Origin: Gammaproteobacteria bacterium
GTDB taxonomy: Bacteria > Pseudomonadota > Gammaproteobacteria > Pseudomonadales > Azotimanducaceae
DNA length: 8,207 nt
Reading direction: 5' to 3'
NCBI GenBank assembly: GCA_026706425.1
Contig: JAPOYW010000657.1
Coordinates: forward strand, 1 to 8,207
Part shown: one piece after another, positions 5,671 to 8,207 of the stretch
Numbering within the stretch: position 1 is the first letter of the stretch
How the letters are laid out: every line of letters starts with the position of its first letter
The notes under the pieces: generated by a model
What the model was told of the DNA's origin: nothing
Seen by the model: the letters and a program-made list of their open reading frames with translations, nothing else
The model's database searches: none
Position numbers and translations under genes: made by a program

Positions 5671-6325
5671 AGCGCCGGGTGCCCGTTACGCCCGAGCCCA
5701 ACGTCGAGCGGCGGGATTTACGCTGCTCGAACTCCTGCTCGTCGTCACCATCATAGGCATCCTGGCGTCGGTCGTGATGCTGGGAGCGACGGATGTCGGA
5801 CGACAGCGCGCCATTCGCGCCGAAGCAGAGCGATTGGTCCTTGCCGTGGAACTGGCTCGCGACGAGTCGAGGCTTCGCAATGCGGTGTGGGGCTTGAGCG
5901 TCGACGGCGGCACCTATCGATTCCTGGAGTACGACGACGCCGGTGACGAATGGCACGACGTGGAGCGCCGGGAATTTTCCTCCGACGCCACCGAGGACAA
6001 TGTCGAGTTCCAGGTCGGGCGGGTCTTGGAGAGTTCGGAAGACGTGCTCGAACCGGCGTGGAACCCGGACAGCCGGGAAGGCGAGACGGTGCCCCGGGCG
6101 ACGGGCGTCGTTGCGGACGACGAGGCCCTAGTTCCGGACGTGGTCATCTATCCCGGCGGCGAGATGACGCCGTTCAAGATCACGGTGTCCGGGGGCGAAA
6201 CCTATCTGGCCTGGATCGCGCAGTCCGATGGGATCCAACGGACCCGCGCCGTTGCAGAGAACGAAGTCGACGAGGTGGACGACGATCTCCGGGACTGGCT
6301 GCAGGACGCGGGCATCGTTCAGTGA
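5639..6325 (+). CDS. gspH: Type II secretion system minor pseudopilin GspH
   Basis: GspH is a minor pseudopilin of the pseudopilus and of the initiating tip complex with GspI, J and K. The prepilin motif is AAG, then FTLLELLLVVTIIGILASVV, with cleavage after Gly26 and Glu at mature position 5 (Glu31). The hydrophobic helix is followed by a conserved GspH-like segment RAEAERLVLAVELARDESRLR and WGLSVDGGTYRFLEYDD. The only usable ATG in frame is 5639, inside the end of gspG, giving a 32-base overlap, a 26-residue leader and 228 residues in total. An in-frame TTG at 5606 is less likely. GGAAGG lies about 11 bases upstream, and coupling to gspG is likely. The mature domain is very acidic: I count about 43 Asp/Glu against 17 Lys/Arg, with a C-terminal stretch NEVDEVDDDLRDWLQD. 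Assignment to GspH rests on motif plus position between G and I. Confidence 0.9.
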   Translation: MTRTSATPTCRAPGARYARAQRRAAGFTLLELLLVVTIIGILASVVMLGATDVGRQRAIRAEAERLVLAVELARDESRLRNAVWGLSVDGGTYRFLEYDDAGDEWHDVERREFSSDATEDNVEFQVGRVLESSEDVLEPAWNPDSREGETVPRATGVVADDEALVPDVVIYPGGEMTPFKITVSGGETYLAWIAQSDGIQRTRAVAENEVDEVDDDLRDWLQDAGIVQ

Positions 6326-6729
6326 CGCTGGCCGTGCACCATCCGGCTCGGCGCCTGGCCGGGTTCACTCTGCTGGAGTTGCTGATCGCCTTGGCGATTC
6401 TGGCCATCGTCTCCATTGCGGTCTTCAATCAGGGTGGCGACACGGCACGTCAACTCGGTGGTCTCGAGCAGCAGACCTTCGCGCGGTGGGTGGCTGAGAA
6501 CGAAATCGCCAAACTGCGCTTGGAACAACGCCTGGCGGGCGAGCCGTTGCGCCCGGGCAGCAACCGGGACCAGGTGTCCTACGGCGACCGGTACTGGCAG
6601 GTGGTCGAGGAAATCCAGACCACGGACCATCCCTGGATGAACCGGGTGGAAGTCTCCGTCTACGCCCTGGTGGATGGACGCGAGGTCGGCCCGGTGGATA
6701 CGTTGGTCGGATTCGTGGGGAGGTATTGA
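6322..6729 (+). CDS. gspI: Type II secretion system minor pseudopilin GspI
   Basis: GspI is the minor pseudopilin at the core of the I-J-K tip complex that starts pseudopilus assembly. It starts at GTG 6322, which overlaps the gspH stop as GTGA. This gives 135 residues with a 14-residue leader (HHPARRLAG at its end), cleavage after Gly14 and the helix FTLLELLIALAILAIVSIAV with Glu at mature position 5. Typical GspI features follow: the segment FARWVAENEIAKLRLEQ (53-69), in line with the WVAxNxL-type motif of the family, and a short C-terminal domain with YWQVVEEIQTTDHPWMNRVEV (91-111). A second GTG at 6334 is possible but leaves a shorter leader. Size and position between H and J agree with the family. 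Confidence 0.93.
   Translation: MTLAVHHPARRLAGFTLLELLIALAILAIVSIAVFNQGGDTARQLGGLEQQTFARWVAENEIAKLRLEQRLAGEPLRPGSNRDQVSYGDRYWQVVEEIQTTDHPWMNRVEVSVYALVDGREVGPVDTLVGFVGRY
6717..6723 (+). promoter_or_regulatory. Strong Shine-Dalgarno for gspJ
   Basis: GGGGAGG lies at the end of gspI, five bases before the gspJ ATG (6729). It fixes the gspJ start at this ATG, although TTG (6726) directly precedes it in frame and another ATG follows at 6765. Confidence 0.65.
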
Positions 6730-7460
6730 TGAAACCATCGCATCGTGCGTCTGAACCCGTCTCCATGCAATCCGGCCGCGGCAGATCCGTCGCGGACCAT
6801 TGGGGGTTCACGCTGGTGGAGATGATGACGGCACTGGCGATATTCGGCGTGATCGGGCTCATGGCGACCCAGATACTCACCGGTACGATCCGAGTTGGCG
6901 AGACGACGCGCGAGCGGGGAGAGGCGCTCTCGGATGTGCAACGCGCCATGGACATCATCGGCCGGGACATCACGCAGCTGACCCGGCGAACCGTGCAGGA
7001 CGAACTCGGCGAATCGACCGAACCGGTAGTCGTATCCGGGACGAGCCTGCTGGAACTGACGCGCTTGGGCTGGCAGAACCCCCTTGGGAAGCCCCGTAGC
7101 GAACTGCAACGGGTAGCCTATGTACACCGGGACGATACGCTGATCCGGTTGTTCTGGCCGGTGCTGGATCGGGCACCCGGATCGGAGCCGATTGCCCAGA
7201 TACTGCTTAAGGGCGTTACCGAGGCAAGTTTCGGCGTCCACGACGACCAGGGAGAGCGGCACGGTTTCTGGCCGTTGGTGGTGGCGGAGGACGAGACCGC
7301 GCCGGAACTTGCAGCCGTGGCGATGGCGCTGCGGCTGGAAAGGTACGGGCACATCGAACGCCTTTGGCTGGTGGTCCCGGGGGCGTCCTACATAGCCGAC
7401 GACGAGGCCGGTGACGATCCCGACGCCGGCGAAGTCGAAGGGGTGCGACTCCGATCATGA
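6729..7460 (+). CDS. gspJ: Type II secretion system minor pseudopilin GspJ
   Basis: GspJ is the minor pseudopilin that joins GspI and GspK at the pseudopilus tip. The ATG shares its A with the gspI stop (TGATG). The protein has 243 residues: a 26-residue leader ending ADHWG, cleavage after Gly26, and the helix FTLVEMMTALAIFGVIGLMA with Glu31 at mature position 5. The GspJ hallmark segment GWQNPLGKPRSELQRV (114-129) is clear, followed by YVHRDDTLIRLFWPVLDRA (131-149) and LRLERYGHIERLWLVVPG (201-218). The C-terminus is a short acidic tail (DDEAGDDPDAGEVEG). The leader is long; a start at the ATG at 6765 would give a 14-residue leader, but the strong ribosome binding site favours 6729. Confidence 0.95.
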   Translation: MKPSHRASEPVSMQSGRGRSVADHWGFTLVEMMTALAIFGVIGLMATQILTGTIRVGETTRERGEALSDVQRAMDIIGRDITQLTRRTVQDELGESTEPVVVSGTSLLELTRLGWQNPLGKPRSELQRVAYVHRDDTLIRLFWPVLDRAPGSEPIAQILLKGVTEASFGVHDDQGERHGFWPLVVAEDETAPELAAVAMALRLERYGHIERLWLVVPGASYIADDEAGDDPDAGEVEGVRLRS

Positions 7461-8207
7461 TCTCCGACCATCGACATGGTTCGGTGCCGCGGGGTCTCGC
7501 GCTCGTCAGTGTCCTGCTCATCGTTGCCGTGACCACGGCGCTGGCCTATGAGATCGCCAACCGCCATGCATTCGGCGTGGCGGTGAGTCGTCAAGTCCTC
7601 TCGGGCTCCCAGGCGCGGGAATATGCCCTGGGCGGCGAACAGTACGCGCGGCAACTGCTCTACGCCGATTGGGAGGACGAAGACACGCGTCGCAAGGACA
7701 CCCTGCTGGAGGACTGGTCGTCGATGCCGGAAACGTTCGAGGTCGAAGACGGCGGCGTCGAGATGCGCATCGTGGACCTGTCGTCGCGGTTCAATCTGAA
7801 CAGCCTGCTGGGTGAGAAGGGTCCCCAGAATGCAGCGCGACTCAGGCGCTTGTTCACGCATCTGGAGTTGGACCCCAACTACGTGGACGCCTGGATCGAT
7901 TGGATCGACCCGGACCGCGAGGTGCAACCCTACGGTGCCGAGGACGCGGACTACCTCCTCCGCGAGCCGCCCCATCGAGCCGCGAACCAGCAAGCGGTCG
8001 ACATCTCCGAACTCCGCCTCGCCGTGCCGTTCGAAGCCCGGGACGAATACGTCCGGCTCGCACCCCATGTCGCGGTTCTGCCGACGGATCGGCTGGCGAT
8101 AAACATCAACACGGTAACCGACGCCGTCCTCGCCAGCCTGGCCCCGAACTTCCCAGCCGCGGACGCGCAGCTCCTGGTGGAGCAGGTGCGCGACTACGAC
8201 GACGTGG
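7457..8207 (+). CDS. gspK: Type II secretion system minor pseudopilin GspK (3' end outside window)
   Basis: The frame opens at ATG 7457, overlapping the gspJ stop as ATGA, and stays open to the window edge. It gives 250 residues of a protein usually about 300-330 long. GspK is the large pseudopilin that caps the pseudopilus tip. The N-terminus VPRG, then LALVSVLLIVAVTTALAYEIA, is a prepilin-type signal with cleavage after Gly13. As expected for GspK, the Glu at mature position 5 is absent (Ser18 here). Family motifs follow: SGSQAREYALGGEQYAR (49-65), VDLSSRFNLNSLL (106-118), YVDAWIDWIDPD (142-153), YGAEDADYL (159-167), NQQAVDISELRLA (177-189) and LPTDRLAININT (208-219), the last beginning the second SAM-like domain. 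The missing end would hold the last domain; gspL would be expected next. Confidence 0.95.
   Translation, partial: MISDHRHGSVPRGLALVSVLLIVAVTTALAYEIANRHAFGVAVSRQVLSGSQAREYALGGEQYARQLLYADWEDEDTRRKDTLLEDWSSMPETFEVEDGGVEMRIVDLSSRFNLNSLLGEKGPQNAARLRRLFTHLELDPNYVDAWIDWIDPDREVQPYGAEDADYLLREPPHRAANQQAVDISELRLAVPFEARDEYVRLAPHVAVLPTDRLAININTVTDAVLASLAPNFPAADAQLLVEQVRDYDDV

Noticed and set aside
5639..7460. Reading gspH, gspI and gspJ as type IV pilus minor pilins (fimT/pilV/pilW-like)
   Set aside because: The GspJ motif GWQNPLGKPR, the GspG calcium loop, the adjoining GspK and the gspE-K order together fix the cluster as type II secretion.

Overview
This is a high-GC (roughly 60% or more by eye), gene-dense window that looks like a chromosomal segment of a gammaproteobacterium or a close relative. 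That assignment is an inference from the xcp-type gspE-to-gspK gene order and the proteobacterial look of EtfA and PyrB. Nothing here identifies a genus. I see no phage, transposase, CRISPR, tRNA or rRNA genes.

Layout: (1) 1-639, + strand: the 3' two-thirds of etfA, the FAD-binding alpha subunit of electron transfer flavoprotein; its 5' end is outside the window. (2) 640-966: a 327-base non-coding stretch rich in small inverted repeats. (3) 967-1989, - strand: pyrB, aspartate carbamoyltransferase, probably starting at a TTG with a strong Shine-Dalgarno sequence and not at the upstream ATG. (4) 1990-2305: a divergent intergenic region with a plausible -10 box for each flanking gene, and partial copies of a motif also found in region 2. 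(5) 2306-8207, + strand: a type II secretion system (T2SS) operon in the order gspE-gspF-gspG-gspH-gspI-gspJ-gspK, with gspK cut by the window edge.

The operon encodes the cytoplasmic secretion ATPase (GspE), the polytopic inner-membrane platform protein (GspF), the major pseudopilin (GspG) and the four minor pseudopilins (GspH, I, J, K) that initiate and cap the pseudopilus. Junctions from gspG onward are tight: gspG/gspH overlap 32 nt, gspH/gspI share GTGA, gspI/gspJ share the A of TGATG, and gspJ/gspK share ATGA. This implies translational coupling and fixed stoichiometry. The only real gap is 166 bases between gspF and gspG. The secretin gspD and gspC are not upstream of gspE, where pyrB sits instead. 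gspL, gspM and the rest probably follow downstream of gspK.

I found no undescribed system. The points most worth a second look are a small inverted-repeat motif shared by both intergenic regions around pyrB, the clustering of the tetranucleotide CTAG in non-coding DNA, the competing start codons of gspG and pyrB, and the strongly acidic GspH.
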